This document shows, in pieces, positions 30,732 through 38,591 of a stretch of DNA of 38,591 nucleotides. The position numbers and the translations under genes are program-made. The notes below the pieces were generated by a model. It saw only the letters and a program-made list of their open reading frames with translations, ran no database searches and was not told the DNA's origin. The stretch is taken from the NCBI GenBank assembly GCA_013214285.1, contig JABSPW010000014.1, forward strand, positions 1 through 38,591. Direction: 5' to 3'. Position 1 is the stretch's first letter; each line of letters begins with the position of its first letter. This DNA comes from Halioglobus sp. (GTDB lineage Bacteria > Pseudomonadota > Gammaproteobacteria > Pseudomonadales > Halieaceae).

Positions 30732-31046
30732 TCAGGAATCAATCGCCTCACCGGTTGACTTGAACACCCGAACCTTCCGCTCGTCTTCAATTTTGAAGCC
30801 CACTCGGTCAGCTTTCTGAGTGGCGGTATTAAAAATCGCCACATTGGACACTTGTATGGGGCTCTCCTGTTCGACAATGCCGCCCGCGACTCCCGCCTGA
30901 GGGTTCGCCTTGGTGTGTTTCTTCACCATATTCACACCAGCTACGATCAGTTTGCCATTACCAAGCACGGTGCGCACTTTACCCAGCTTACCTTTGTCTC
31001 TACCCGCCAGGACAATTACTTCATCGTCGCGTTTGATCTTAGCCAT
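30732..31046 (-). CDS. rplX: 50S ribosomal protein L24
   Basis: L24, 104 residues, an early 50S assembly initiator. KOW motif near the N-terminus ([22 protein letters not shown]), then [19 protein letters not shown]. Follows rplN after 23 bp. Confidence 0.97.
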   Translation of the reverse strand: MAKIKRDDEVIVLAGRDKGKLGKVRTVLGNGKLIVAGVNMVKKHTKANPQAGVAGGIVEQESPIQVSNVAIFNTATQKADRVGFKIEDERKVRVFKSTGEAIDS

Positions 31047-31069
31047 TTCTACACTCTCTATCCGATTGA

Positions 31070-31438
31070 CTAGATAACTTCAGGCGCCAGGGAAATAATT
31101 TTCATAAACTTTTCACCGCGCAATTCACGGGTTACCGGCCCAAAAATACGCGTCCCTATCGGCGCCTCCTGTGCGTTCAGCAGTACGGCGGCATTGTCAT
31201 CAAACTTGATAAGCGAACCATCTGGACGCCGCACGCCCTTTCGGGTACGAACAACCACAGCATTCATTACCTGCCCCTTTTTGACCTTACCCCGCGGTAT
31301 TGCTTCCTTCACAGTGACCTTGATCAGATCACCCACCCGGGCATAACGACGCTTGGATCCACCCAATACCTTGATGCACATCACGCGTCGCGCACCGCTA
31401 TTATCGGCAACATCTAAATATGATTGTGTTTGAATCAT
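31070..31438 (-). CDS. rplN: 50S ribosomal protein L14
   Basis: L14, 122 residues, located at the subunit interface. [33 protein letters not shown] and the C-terminal [18 protein letters not shown] end are typical. First gene of what is the spc operon in E. coli; here only 24 bp separate it from rpsQ and I see no separate promoter, so S10 and spc genes may be one transcript. Confidence 0.98.
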   Translation of the reverse strand: MIQTQSYLDVADNSGARRVMCIKVLGGSKRRYARVGDLIKVTVKEAIPRGKVKKGQVMNAVVVRTRKGVRRPDGSLIKFDDNAAVLLNAQEAPIGTRIFGPVTRELRGEKFMKIISLAPEVI

Positions 31439-31462
31439 CTTCTACTCCAAAGTGACGGCCCA

Positions 31463-31726
31463 TTAAACCTGGGCAGCGCTCTCCATAATCTCCAACAACT
31501 TCCAGCTTTTGTTCTTGGATATAGGGCGCGACTCCGCCACGGCCACAACATCGCCAATACCACACTGATTTTCTTCATCGTGCGCATGAATTTTAGAAGA
31601 GCGCGTCAAGTACTTCCCATAGACGGGGTGCCTCTCCCGGCGCTCAATCATTACCGTAATTGTCTTGTCCATCTTGTTGCTGACCACTTTGCCGGTGACC
31701 ACTCTTGTACGCTTTTCCACTGACAT
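31463..31726 (-). CDS. rpsQ: 30S ribosomal protein S17
   Basis: S17, 87 residues, OB-fold 16S-binding protein. [35 protein letters not shown] is typical. Two bp after rpmC. Confidence 0.98.
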   Translation of the reverse strand: MSVEKRTRVVTGKVVSNKMDKTITVMIERRERHPVYGKYLTRSSKIHAHDEENQCGIGDVVAVAESRPISKNKSWKLLEIMESAAQV

Positions 31727-31728
31727 GT

Positions 31729-31920
31729 CTATTCACCTGCCTTTTCAGTGAGAAGGGTTTTCACACGTGCAATATCACGCTGTCCCTGTTTAAGCAGGTG
31801 CGTCTGGCCAAGCTGACCAGTTGACTTCTGCATGCGGAGCTTGAATTGCTCCTCACGCAACTTGAGAAGTTCCTTGTTCAGCTCCTCAGCGGACTTCCCA
31901 CGTAACTCACTCGCTTTCAT
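31729..31920 (-). CDS. rpmC: 50S ribosomal protein L29
   Basis: L29, 63 residues, two-helix protein at the tunnel exit, docking site for trigger factor and SRP along with L23. I chose the ATG at 31920 ([19 protein letters not shown]); a GTG one codon earlier is also in frame. Its A is shared with the rplP TGA stop (TGATG), a coupling overlap. Confidence 0.97.
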   Translation of the reverse strand: MKASELRGKSAEELNKELLKLREEQFKLRMQKSTGQLGQTHLLKQGQRDIARVKTLLTEKAGE

Positions 31921-32333
31921 CACATCACCGTCCGTTTCACAAACTGGGTCGCTACCGGTATCTTAGCTGCCGCCAATGCAAATGCCTCGCGCGCCAGCTC
32001 TTCCGATACGCCCTGAACTTCGTAAAGGACCTTGCCCGGCTGCACCTGAGCAACCCAGTATTCTACGTTCCCTTTACCTTTGCCCTGGCGTACTTCGAGA
32101 GGTTTTCCAGTGATAGGCTTATCTGGAAAGACACGAATCCAAATTTTACCGCCCCGCTTGATATGACGGGTCATAGCGCGGCGGGCGGCCTCTATCTGGC
32201 GCGCAGTAATTCGCCCACGTCCCACTGATTTCAGACCATATTCACCGAAACTCACCTTACTACCGCGCTGGGCAAGGCCGCGGTTGCGCCCCTTCTGCGT
32301 CTTACGGAACTTAGTACGCTTTGGTTGCAGCAT
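31920..32333 (-). CDS. rplP: 50S ribosomal protein L16
   Basis: L16, 137 residues, organises the A-site tRNA region. [24 protein letters not shown] at the start and [34 protein letters not shown] are canonical, and it contains the Arg-Gly-Lys stretch in which E. coli L16 is hydroxylated. Overlaps rpmC by one base. Confidence 0.98.
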   Translation of the reverse strand: MLQPKRTKFRKTQKGRNRGLAQRGSKVSFGEYGLKSVGRGRITARQIEAARRAMTRHIKRGGKIWIRVFPDKPITGKPLEVRQGKGKGNVEYWVAQVQPGKVLYEVQGVSEELAREAFALAAAKIPVATQFVKRTVM

Positions 32334-32344
32334 GTAGGTAACCC

Positions 32345-33016
32345 TTAATTAGTCGCTGTCTTGTGAGAGCTTTCAGCTGAATTTTCGGCATTGAAAACCT
32401 CTCCCTTGAATATCCAGACCTTCACACCAAGGATGCCGAAGGTCGTCTCCGCCTCATAGGTGGCATAGTCGATGTCAGCACGTAGCGTATGCAAGGGCAC
32501 ACGACCCTCTCGGTACCACTCAGTGCGGGCAATCTCAGCACCACCCAAACGTCCAGAGATCTGAACTTTAATACCTTCAGCGCCCTGACGCATGGCGTTC
32601 TGCACAACACGCTTCATCGCGCGGCGAAACATGACACGCCGCTCCAGTTGCTGAGCCACATTCTGCGCTACCAGCCTTGCATCCAAATCCGGCTTGCGAA
32701 TCTCCTCGATATTAATGTGGACAGGCACGCCCATCTTCTGCGACAAGTCTTTGCGCAGCTTGTCGACGTCTTCGCCTTTTTTGCCAATCACGATACCCGG
32801 ACGCGCTGTGTGAATAGTGATTCGCGCCGTCTGCGCGGGACGCTCAATAACGACCCTGCTGACAGAAGCATGGTCCAACGTCTTTTCTATGTAAGCTCGC
32901 GCCTCCAGGTCCGTTATTAATTGCTCCGCATAATTCTTGCGGTCGGCATACCAGACGGAAGTGTGATCTTTGACTATGCCCAGTCGGATGCCGGTTGGAT
33001 GTACTTTTTGACCCAT
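32345..33016 (-). CDS. rpsC: 30S ribosomal protein S3
   Basis: S3, 223 residues, at the mRNA entry tunnel. [31 protein letters not shown], the KH domain ([20 protein letters not shown]) and the C-terminal domain [26 protein letters not shown] are complete. A short Ser/Thr/Asn-rich tail ends the protein. Confidence 0.98.
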   Translation of the reverse strand: MGQKVHPTGIRLGIVKDHTSVWYADRKNYAEQLITDLEARAYIEKTLDHASVSRVVIERPAQTARITIHTARPGIVIGKKGEDVDKLRKDLSQKMGVPVHINIEEIRKPDLDARLVAQNVAQQLERRVMFRRAMKRVVQNAMRQGAEGIKVQISGRLGGAEIARTEWYREGRVPLHTLRADIDYATYEAETTFGILGVKVWIFKGEVFNAENSAESSHKTATN

Positions 33017-33033
33017 GTAATCTTCTCCTGTAC

Positions 33034-33372
33034 CTAGCGCTCGCTGTCCGCGACCTTCACAGTGATATGACAGCTGCGCTTCAAAATACGATCCGCGCGC
33101 CCCTTCGCCCGTGGGCGCAGCCGCTTCATCGTCCTCCCGGCATCCACAACGATACTGGAGACCCGAAGCTCATCGACGTCCGCGCCCTCGTTGTTCTCGG
33201 CGTTGGCAATAGCCGAATCGAGCACTTTCTTGACGATATAAGCGGCCTTCTTGGTGCTGAATTCAAGCACACCAAGAGCTTGCTCAACCTCCAGGCCACG
33301 CACCTGGTCCGCGACCAATCGAACCTTTTGCGGCGAAATCTGTGCGCCTTTCAACGTTGCAGCTACTTCCAT
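33034..33372 (-). CDS. rplV: 50S ribosomal protein L22
   Basis: L22, 112 residues, lining the exit tunnel (macrolide site). I chose ATG 33372, giving [26 protein letters not shown], which aligns with the E. coli N-terminus. The frame is open to 33480, but that part overlaps the end of rpsS and does not resemble L22. Confidence 0.97.
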   Translation of the reverse strand: MEVAATLKGAQISPQKVRLVADQVRGLEVEQALGVLEFSTKKAAYIVKKVLDSAIANAENNEGADVDELRVSSIVVDAGRTMKRLRPRAKGRADRILKRSCHITVKVADSER

Positions 33373-33391
33373 ATCCACAGAACCTCTATGT

Positions 33392-33667
33392 CTAGCGCTT
33401 TGCCGCTTTGTCCGCGACATGGCCGCGGTATGTGCGGGTTGCAGCGAACTCACCCAGCTTGTGGCCCACCATATCCTCATTTATTAAAACGGGAACATGC
33501 TGGCGTCCGTTGTGCACAGCAATCGTCAAGCCCACCATGTCCGGAGACACCATCGAACGGCGCGACCAGGTCTTGATAGGCCGACGGTCATTACTCTCTA
33601 CTGCTAACTCAACCTTCTTCATCAAGTGAAGGTCGATAAAGGGGCCCTTTTTCAATGAACGCGGCAC
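33392..33667 (-). CDS. rpsS: 30S ribosomal protein S19
   Basis: S19, 91 residues, binds the head of 16S rRNA with S13. [20 protein letters not shown] and [26 protein letters not shown] are canonical. Located between rplB (37 bp) and rplV (19 bp). Confidence 0.98.
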   Translation of the reverse strand: MPRSLKKGPFIDLHLMKKVELAVESNDRRPIKTWSRRSMVSPDMVGLTIAVHNGRQHVPVLINEDMVGHKLGEFAATRTYRGHVADKAAKR

Positions 33668-33704
33668 AGTGTCTTCCTCTTATGAAACAATTAAGCGACC
33701 AGCT

Positions 33705-34532
33705 TTATTTCTTTCCGCGACGCCGGACTATCAGGTTGTCCGTACGCTTATTCTTGCGAGTCTTATAACCCTTCGTTGGCGTTCCCCAGGGGCTAACTGG
33801 GTGCCGGCCACCAGATGTTCGCCCTTCGCCACCCCCATGTGGGTGGTCGACTGGATTCATAGCAACCCCGCGCACCGTTGGCCGCACACCGCGCCAACGG
33901 GACGCTCCAGCCTTACCCAGTTTCCGTAGGTTGTGCTCAGGATTGGATACCTCGCCCAACGTCGCGCGGCAGTCCGCCAGCACCTTGCGCATTTCACCAG
34001 AGCGCAACCGCAGAGTGGCATACTGTCCTTCACGCGCGACCAGCTGCACCGACGCACCGGCAGAGCGGGCCATCTGGGCCCCTTTACCTGGCTTAAGCTC
34101 AATGCAATGAACCACAGATCCGACCGGAATATTGCGCAACGGCAGGCAGTTACCCACTTTGATCGGCGCCGACGTGCCTGACTGCAAAGTTTCTCCGATT
34201 TCTACTCCGCGTGGAGCGATAATGTAGCGACGCTCCCCATCGGCATACAACAGCAGCGCTACGTGAGCTGAACGGTTCGGATCGTACTCCAGCCGCTCCA
34301 CTCTTGCCGGAATACTATCTTTATTGCGCTTAAAATCGATCACACGGTAGTGCTGTTTGTGGCCACCCCCGATGTGTCGCGTTGTAATACGGCCATTGTT
34401 GTTGCGCCCACCGGTTTTCTTCTGGCTTTCAAGCAGCGGCCCATGGGGCGCACCCTTGTGCAACTCTTTACTGACTACCCGGACGACATGGCGACGGCCT
34501 GGTGACGTGGGCTTACTTTTGAACACTGCCAT
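33705..34532 (-). CDS. rplB: 50S ribosomal protein L2
   Basis: L2, 275 residues, near the peptidyl-transferase centre and required for subunit association. [31 protein letters not shown] at the N-terminus and [29 protein letters not shown], with its functionally important His, near the C-terminus. Confidence 0.98.
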   Translation of the reverse strand: MAVFKSKPTSPGRRHVVRVVSKELHKGAPHGPLLESQKKTGGRNNNGRITTRHIGGGHKQHYRVIDFKRNKDSIPARVERLEYDPNRSAHVALLLYADGERRYIIAPRGVEIGETLQSGTSAPIKVGNCLPLRNIPVGSVVHCIELKPGKGAQMARSAGASVQLVAREGQYATLRLRSGEMRKVLADCRATLGEVSNPEHNLRKLGKAGASRWRGVRPTVRGVAMNPVDHPHGGGEGRTSGGRHPVSPWGTPTKGYKTRKNKRTDNLIVRRRGKK

Positions 34533-34546
34533 CTCGCTAGGGCTCC

Positions 34547-34843
34547 TTAATCCACCAAGGCAAAGTCAATATCCTGACCCTGCTCCAGCTTCACATACGC
34601 TTTCTTCCAGGTCGGCTGGGCAGAAAGTCCAAACCGGTTGCGCTTGACCTTGCCCTTCACTCGCAAGGTATTCACAGCCGCTACTCTGACATCAAACAGT
34701 TGCTCTACAGACTTTTTGATCTCCGCCTTGGTCGCATCCAGCGCTACCTTGAACACATACTGGTTACTATCGTCTGTCACGATGGCAGCCTTCTCAGAGG
34801 CATGGGGACCCACCAGTACTTGGAATATGCGCTCTTGATTCAT
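34547..34843 (-). CDS. rplW: 50S ribosomal protein L23
   Basis: L23, 98 residues, at the tunnel exit, contacting trigger factor and [22 protein letters not shown] and [26 protein letters not shown] are typical. The ATG overlaps the rplD stop by 4 bases (ATGA). Confidence 0.97.
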   Translation of the reverse strand: MNQERIFQVLVGPHASEKAAIVTDDSNQYVFKVALDATKAEIKKSVEQLFDVRVAAVNTLRVKGKVKRNRFGLSAQPTWKKAYVKLEQGQDIDFALVD

Positions 34844-35457
34844 ACCAGCATCTCCTCGATCTTTTTCACCGCATCCACGGTAACCACCACCTTCTCGTGA
34901 CCAATGAGGCTGATCGGGTCAATGCAGGCTACGTCACGGACATCCACCTTGTGCAGATTGCGCGCGGCAAGATAAAGATTTTTACCGACTTCAGAGGACA
35001 CGATTAACGCATTGTCAACACCGTATTCCCCCAGCTGCTTGACCAACAATTTCGTCTTGGGCTCCTCCAGATCGAGACTTTCGATAATCATTAACCGCTC
35101 CTGGCGTGCAAGCTCGGACATGATAGTTTGCATCGCCGCACGGTACATCTTTCGGTTTACTTTCTGTGAGTGGTCCTGTGGCTGAGCCGCAAAAGTCACA
35201 CCACCGGTGCGCCAGATCGGCGAGCGAGTCGTACCAGCGCGTGCACGCCCGGTGCCCTTCTGCCGCCAGGGCTTCTTGCCGCCACCATTCACCGCAGCCC
35301 GGTTCTTCTGGGCCCGGGTTCCCTGACGTGCGCCCGCCATGTAAGCGGTCACCACCTGGTGCACCAGGTCCTCATTGTACTCACGGGCAAACGCCACATC
35401 GGAAACAGAAACGGTGCCAGCTTCGCTGCTACCCGGTTTTAAAACACTCAGTTCCAC
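34840..35457 (-). CDS. rplD: 50S ribosomal protein L4
   Basis: L4, 205 residues, lines the exit tunnel; in E. coli it also represses the S10 operon. The [41 protein letters not shown] loop and C-terminal [22 protein letters not shown] are diagnostic. The start is GTG (35455-35457) with AAGGGGG six bases upstream. Confidence 0.98.
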   Translation of the reverse strand: MELSVLKPGSSEAGTVSVSDVAFAREYNEDLVHQVVTAYMAGARQGTRAQKNRAAVNGGGKKPWRQKGTGRARAGTTRSPIWRTGGVTFAAQPQDHSQKVNRKMYRAAMQTIMSELARQERLMIIESLDLEEPKTKLLVKQLGEYGVDNALIVSSEVGKNLYLAARNLHKVDVRDVACIDPISLIGHEKVVVTVDAVKKIEEMLV

Positions 35458-35468
35458 GTTATGCCCCC

Positions 35469-36104
35469 TTATGCCTTAACCGCCGGACGGACAATAACGT
35501 CACCACCGGGAGCACCTGGCAGAGCGCCCTTGATCAACAACAAATTACGCTCTGCATCTACACGGACAACCTCCAGCCCCTGGGTCGTGACGCTAACTGC
35601 ACCCATGTGCCCTGACATCTTCTTGCCCTTCCAGACCCGGCCAGGCGTCTGGCACTGGCCGATAGAGCCCGGCGCGCGGTGCGACAGCGAGTTCCCGTGC
35701 GTGGCGTCCTGCATCGAGAAATTCCAGCGCTTTATCACACCCTGAAAGCCCTTACCCTTAGACTTCCCTGCCACATCCACTTTTTGACCCGCCTCGAAAC
35801 GCTCTACTGTGAGCTCAGAACCGACGTCGGGCGCCTCGTCTGAGTCAGCCAAACGAAATTCCCACAGACCTCTGCCTGCTTCGACGCCTGCTTTAGCGAA
35901 CTGCCCTGCACTTGCCTTGTTTACTTTTGAGGCCTTGCGGTTGCCCGCGGTGACCTGCACCGCTCGATAGCCATCGCTATCGACTTCTTTGATTTGAGTA
36001 ACACGGTTTGGAGCAATCTCCACTACGGTTACTGGTATGGAAACGCCGTCTTCGGTAAAAACTCGCGTCATGCCGGCCTTGCGGCCGACCAATCCAATCG
36101 TCAT
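35469..36104 (-). CDS. rplC: 50S ribosomal protein L3
   Basis: L3, 211 residues, one of two initiators of 50S assembly. [20 protein letters not shown], the central [54 protein letters not shown] and the glutamine that PrmB methylates are recognisable. AAGAGG precedes the ATG. A long 114-bp spacer separates it from rpsJ. Confidence 0.98.
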   Translation of the reverse strand: MTIGLVGRKAGMTRVFTEDGVSIPVTVVEIAPNRVTQIKEVDSDGYRAVQVTAGNRKASKVNKASAGQFAKAGVEAGRGLWEFRLADSDEAPDVGSELTVERFEAGQKVDVAGKSKGKGFQGVIKRWNFSMQDATHGNSLSHRAPGSIGQCQTPGRVWKGKKMSGHMGAVSVTTQGLEVVRVDAERNLLLIKGALPGAPGGDVIVRPAVKA

Positions 36105-36218
36105 TTTTCGAACCTCTTAGTGTACGGGGCTTACCCTCTATGGCCGCCCCTGCATACGCTCGGGGCGTTACACACCCCTCGGTCTGAGCGACGGGGCAGG
36201 TTTTACTACCGGCAGTAG
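36105..36218 (-). other. GC-rich structured spacer between rpsJ and rplC
   Basis: In the transcript sense this 114-nt spacer holds two hairpin candidates: CCCCG/AGGGG around an 11-nt loop, and a perfect 6-bp CGCCCC/GGGGCG stem with an 11-nt loop. No T-run follows, so they are not ordinary terminators. No gene is visible. The element could be an internal regulatory leader or processing site for the rest of the operon. Confidence 0.45.
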
Positions 36219-36530
36219 CTAACCAAGACTAATTTGTACTTCTACACCTGCTGCCAGGTCGAGTTTCATCAGTGCATCCACAGTCTTTTCTGTGGGCTCC
36301 ACAATATCCAACAAACGCTTGTGGGTGCGAATCTCGTATTGGTCACGGGCATCTTTGTTAACGTGGGGAGAGATCAAGACAGTAAACTTTTCCTTCCTCG
36401 TGGGGAGAGGAATCGGACCCTTGACCATCGCCCCGGTGCGACGCGCTGTCTCAACGATCTCCTGTGTGGAGGAATCGATCAACCGGTGGTCGAATGCCTT
36501 AAGGCGAATACGAATGCGTTGATTCTGCAC
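36219..36530 (-). CDS. rpsJ: 30S ribosomal protein S10
   Basis: S10 (NusE), 103 residues, also a transcription antitermination factor. The protein reads (M)[18 protein letters not shown] from a GTG start at 36528-36530, with GGAG nine bases upstream. The open frame runs 13 codons further to 36569, but that segment is not S10. First gene of the S10 cluster. Its promoter is upstream at 36597-36625 and tuf is not adjacent. Confidence 0.98.
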   Translation of the reverse strand: MQNQRIRIRLKAFDHRLIDSSTQEIVETARRTGAMVKGPIPLPTRKEKFTVLISPHVNKDARDQYEIRTHKRLLDIVEPTEKTVDALMKLDLAAGVEVQISLG

Positions 36531-36596
36531 CTGACTGAACTCCGAACAATAAAAACCAGAGGCCCGCAAAGGAACCCCCCGAAAAAAGGAACGCGA

Positions 36597-36625
36597 ATTC
36601 TAAAGACGGTCTCAGGGGCTGTCAA
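36597..36625 (-). promoter_or_regulatory. S10 operon promoter
   Basis: On the minus strand a consensus -35 TTGACA (36620-36625), a 17-bp spacer and TAGAAT (36597-36602). An AT-rich block (ATTAATTAATT, about 36637-36647) lies where a distal UP element would be. The start near 36590 gives a leader of about 60 nt, far shorter than the E. coli S10 leader that L4 regulates. This is the best-matching promoter in the window. Confidence 0.85.
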
Positions 36626-36652
36626 GACGCCTGCGGAATTAATTAATCCAAG

Positions 36653-37227
36653 CGCCAGCAGCCTGTAGCCCAGATATAACTATATATTATATTGCCTGCG
36701 ATGCCGTCTACACCCATCGCTGGACGCATATCGATCACAGGCTGGCCTCCGGTTTCAGCTGCAGGCGCGCTGGGCTTATCACCCCCAACTGGTGCAGTCC
36801 GCGGCTGCCTGCTTCGATGCGCCCAGAGCCACCCGTATGCCGCTATTAACAGGAACCGGTTACTTGAAGGCCCCGGGCTACCGCAGTCCTGCGCCTGCGC
36901 CGTCCCCAGTCCCTAAATGTGACAGGGTGATAGTGGTCTTGATACTGCGCATCAGGGTGCGGTACTTACGGCAAAGACTGCGAATTTCGGAGTCGCTTAC
37001 CTGCCCCTCTATCTAATCTAAAGGTACAGACTTTTAGGTGGGAAAAGTCATACATCAAATCACAGTGTTCTATCGATAAGGTATTCCCTGATACTACTGC
37101 AGTACCCGCCATCACTGCAGGACCACCTGATCGGCTATCCAATAGACAGACCCCGCCGGCGGAAAGCTTGACGAATACGCAGCCAAACTCGAATATGACA
37201 ATTCTGGACTTGCTCGAGGAGTTTCTG
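36653..37227. other. Spacer between S10 promoter and TM2 gene, no confident gene
   Basis: About 570 bp with no confident coding sequence. It holds an AT-rich block (36673-36692), an open minus-strand frame without a start (36643-36912) whose middle is hydrophobic, and an inverted repeat GACTTTT-N7-AAAAGTC (37029-37049). A possible plus-strand -35 TTGACG (37168-37173) lies 55 bp before the TM2 start, with only a poor -10. I find no tRNA. Confidence 0.4.
37029..37049. repeat. Inverted repeat with 7-bp arms
   Basis: GACTTTT (37029-37035), 7-nt loop, AAAAGTC (37043-37049), flanked by GTA and TAC three and two bases outside. No T-run follows on either strand, so it is an operator or mRNA hairpin candidate rather than a terminator. 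It lies about 180 bp upstream of the TM2 gene. Confidence 0.5.
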
Positions 37228-37656
37228 ATGGACGAGGACAAGCCCTCCCACTCCATTCTGATCGGCTATGTATTGTGGATCTTCGGTTTTATAGGCGCCC
37301 ATCGCTTCTACTACGGTAAACAAGTAACGGGTGTCATCTGGTTCTTTACCCTGGGTCTGTTCTTCATCGGGTGGATCATCGACCTGCTATTGATCCCCGC
37401 CATGGCGCGACAAGCCGATCGGCGCTTCACACCGGGTCCGATCAATTATAGTCTCGCCTGGATACTACTGACCTTTCTCGGGGCGCTGGGCCTTCATCGC
37501 TTCTATATGGGAAAGGTGTGGACGGGCTTGCTGTATTTGGCGGCCAGTGGTGTCTTTATTGCCTTCCCGTTTGCGGCGCTCATCATCGTTATCGGTCTTC
37601 TGTATGACTTTCTCACATTGAATGAGCAACTTTCAGACCTAAACAAAGGCATCTGA
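37228..37656 (+). CDS. TM2-domain membrane protein, two TM2 repeats
   Basis: A 142-residue membrane protein made of two tandem TM2-like units: SILIGYVLWIFGFIGAHRFYYGK.. ending IGWIIDLLLIP, and AWILLTFLGALGLHRFYMGK.. ending LLYDFLTLNEQL. Each unit has the family's G-x-H-R-F-Y-x-G-K turn between two helices, so four segments are expected. The function of bacterial TM2 proteins is unknown. GAGGAG lies six bases before this ATG; in-frame starts at 37168 (TTG) and 37195 (ATG) lack such a site. It lies opposite to, and between, rpsJ and tuf, breaking a linkage that is adjacent in Pseudomonas and E. coli. It converges on tuf with a 122-bp gap. Confidence 0.85.
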   Translation: MDEDKPSHSILIGYVLWIFGFIGAHRFYYGKQVTGVIWFFTLGLFFIGWIIDLLLIPAMARQADRRFTPGPINYSLAWILLTFLGALGLHRFYMGKVWTGLLYLAASGVFIAFPFAALIIVIGLLYDFLTLNEQLSDLNKGI

Positions 37657-37707
37657 GCAAAAAATCCGGCGCGTAGCCACGCTCAGGTTATAAAGGGATC
37701 AGAATAA

Positions 37708-37749
37708 GGCTGGTATTCGATGCGACACAATACGGATGTCGCCCCAGCC
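37708..37749 (-). terminator. Bulged hairpin downstream of tuf
   Basis: Outer arms GGCTGG (37708-37713) and CCAGCC (37744-37749), inner arms GCGACA (37722-37727) and TGTCGC (37737-37742), with a 9-nt loop. It lies 29 bp past the tuf stop. No clean T-run follows at once; TTATTCT on the minus strand is weak, and TTTTTT comes about 45 bp later after a GCGT/ACGC stem. Probably the 3' end structure of tuf mRNA and possibly shared with the convergent TM2 gene. Confidence 0.5.
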
Positions 37750-37778
37750 AAATACCTTACGCCAACCCCAGCACTGCC

Positions 37779-38591
37779 TTACTCAATAATCTTGGCAACC
37801 ACGCCCGCACCAACCGTACGGCCACCCTCACGAATCGCAAAACGCAGGCCCTCCTCCATCGCAATCGGCGCAATCAACGTCGCCACCATCTGCACATTGT
37901 CACCCGGCATCACCATCTCAACACCGTCTGGCAACTCACAAGCACCCGTCACATCCGTCGTACGGAAGTAAAACTGCGGCCGGTAACCCTTGAAAAACGG
38001 CGTGTGGCGACCACCCTCTTCCTTCGACAAAATGTACACCTCCGCCTCAAACTTGGTGTGCGGCGTCACACTGCCCGGCACCGCCAGCACCTGACCACGC
38101 TCTACCTCTTCACGCTTGGTACCGCGCAGCAGCACCCCCACGTTCTCCCCCGCACGACCCTCGTCCAGCAACTTCCTGAACATCTCAACACCCGTACAGG
38201 TCGTCGTCTGAGTCTCCTTGATACCGACAATCTCGATCTCTTCACCCACCTTGATCACACCGCGCTCCACACGGCCGGTCACTACCGTGCCGCGACCGGA
38301 GATAGAGAACACGTCCTCTACCGGCATCAAAAAGTCGCCGTCTATCGCACGCTCCGGCACCGGTATGTAGCTGTCCATCTCGTTAATCAGCTTCTCGATT
38401 GACGGAACGCCAATGTCAGACGCGTCGCCCTCAAATGCCTTCAGCGCAGAGCCGGTGATGATCGGCGTGTCGTCGCCCGGGAACTCGTAAGTCGACAGAA
38501 GATCACGTACTTCCATCTCAACCAGTTCCAGCAACTCTTCGTCATCAACCTGGTCAGCCTTGTTCAGGTAAACCACGATGTACTGTACACC
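37779..38591 (-). CDS. tuf: Elongation factor Tu, C-terminal two thirds (5' end outside window)
   Basis: EF-Tu delivers aminoacyl-tRNA to the ribosome. The last 270 codons are present, from [13 protein letters not shown] (including the NKxD guanine-specificity motif, as NKAD) to the stop at 37779. Domain 2 ([21 protein letters not shown]) and domain 3 ([24 protein letters not shown].. [14 protein letters not shown]) are complete. The kirromycin- and tRNA-contact regions appear normal. About 130 N-terminal residues lie beyond the window edge. Whether this is the fusA-linked copy or a second copy cannot be seen. Confidence 0.97.
   Translation of the reverse strand, partial: GVQYIVVYLNKADQVDDEELLELVEMEVRDLLSTYEFPGDDTPIITGSALKAFEGDASDIGVPSIEKLINEMDSYIPVPERAIDGDFLMPVEDVFSISGRGTVVTGRVERGVIKVGEEIEIVGIKETQTTTCTGVEMFRKLLDEGRAGENVGVLLRGTKREEVERGQVLAVPGSVTPHTKFEAEVYILSKEEGGRHTPFFKGYRPQFYFRTTDVTGACELPDGVEMVMPGDNVQMVATLIAPIAMEEGLRFAIREGGRTVGAGVVAKIIE

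Noticed and set aside
33373..33480. N-terminal extension of rplV by 36 codons
   Set aside because: It overlaps the end of rpsS in another frame and has no similarity to L22.
32995..33576. Open frame of 193 codons on the plus strand
   Set aside because: Covers rpsS-rplV-rpsC in reverse, and these are certain genes.
36531..36569. N-terminal extension of rpsJ by 13 codons
   Set aside because: S10 begins exactly at the GTG; the extension covers the ribosome site and leader.

Overview
This is a window of core chromosome from a gammaproteobacterium. The fabA-fabB pair, ispB divergent from rplU-rpmA, and an ssb / MFS transporter / uvrA block next to rplQ resemble the order known in Pseudomonas and its relatives. 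The protein sequences look like a marine Cellvibrionales/Halieaceae-type organism. That placement is inference from gene order and sequence feel, not from any search.

Layout. 1-341 is the 3' end of hemH. 338-1699 (minus) holds a small ICMT/PEMT-like membrane methyltransferase and a ZIP metal transporter. 1790-3385 (plus) is an aldehyde dehydrogenase whose promoter contains a perfect palindrome. 3389-6483 (minus) is rplU-rpmA, a terminator, then obgE-proB. 6710-9468 (plus) carries ispB and pgi, each with a recognisable sigma-70 promoter. 9536-13155 (minus) is a three-gene sugar-nucleotide cluster, manC-galU-manB, which with pgi can lead fructose-6-P to GDP-mannose and glucose-1-P to UDP-glucose. 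13400-15148 (plus) is fabA-fabB for unsaturated fatty acids. 15179-19615 (minus) is an MFS transporter, ssb, a degenerate RmlD-like SDR, moaB and moeA. 19799-22648 (plus) is uvrA.

22712-36530 (minus) is one unbroken run of 29 genes, the S10, spc and alpha ribosomal-protein clusters: rpsJ-rplCDWB-rpsS-rplV-rpsC-rplP-rpmC-rpsQ, rplNXE-rpsNH-rplFR-rpsE-rpmD-rplO-secY-rpmJ, and rpsMKD-rpoA-rplQ. A near-consensus promoter lies upstream of rpsJ (36597-36625), and a weaker candidate lies upstream of rpsM.

36531-37778 separates rpsJ from tuf. It carries a double-TM2-domain membrane protein gene on the plus strand and about 600 bp of spacer. The window ends inside tuf (EF-Tu).

I see no phage, transposon, CRISPR, toxin-antitoxin or other accessory system, and nothing that amounts to a clear new biological system. 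The points most worth checking are the TM2 gene and odd spacer splitting tuf from rpsJ, the degenerate SDR beside the molybdenum-cofactor genes, the palindromic operator before the aldehyde dehydrogenase, and structured spacers inside the ribosomal operons.
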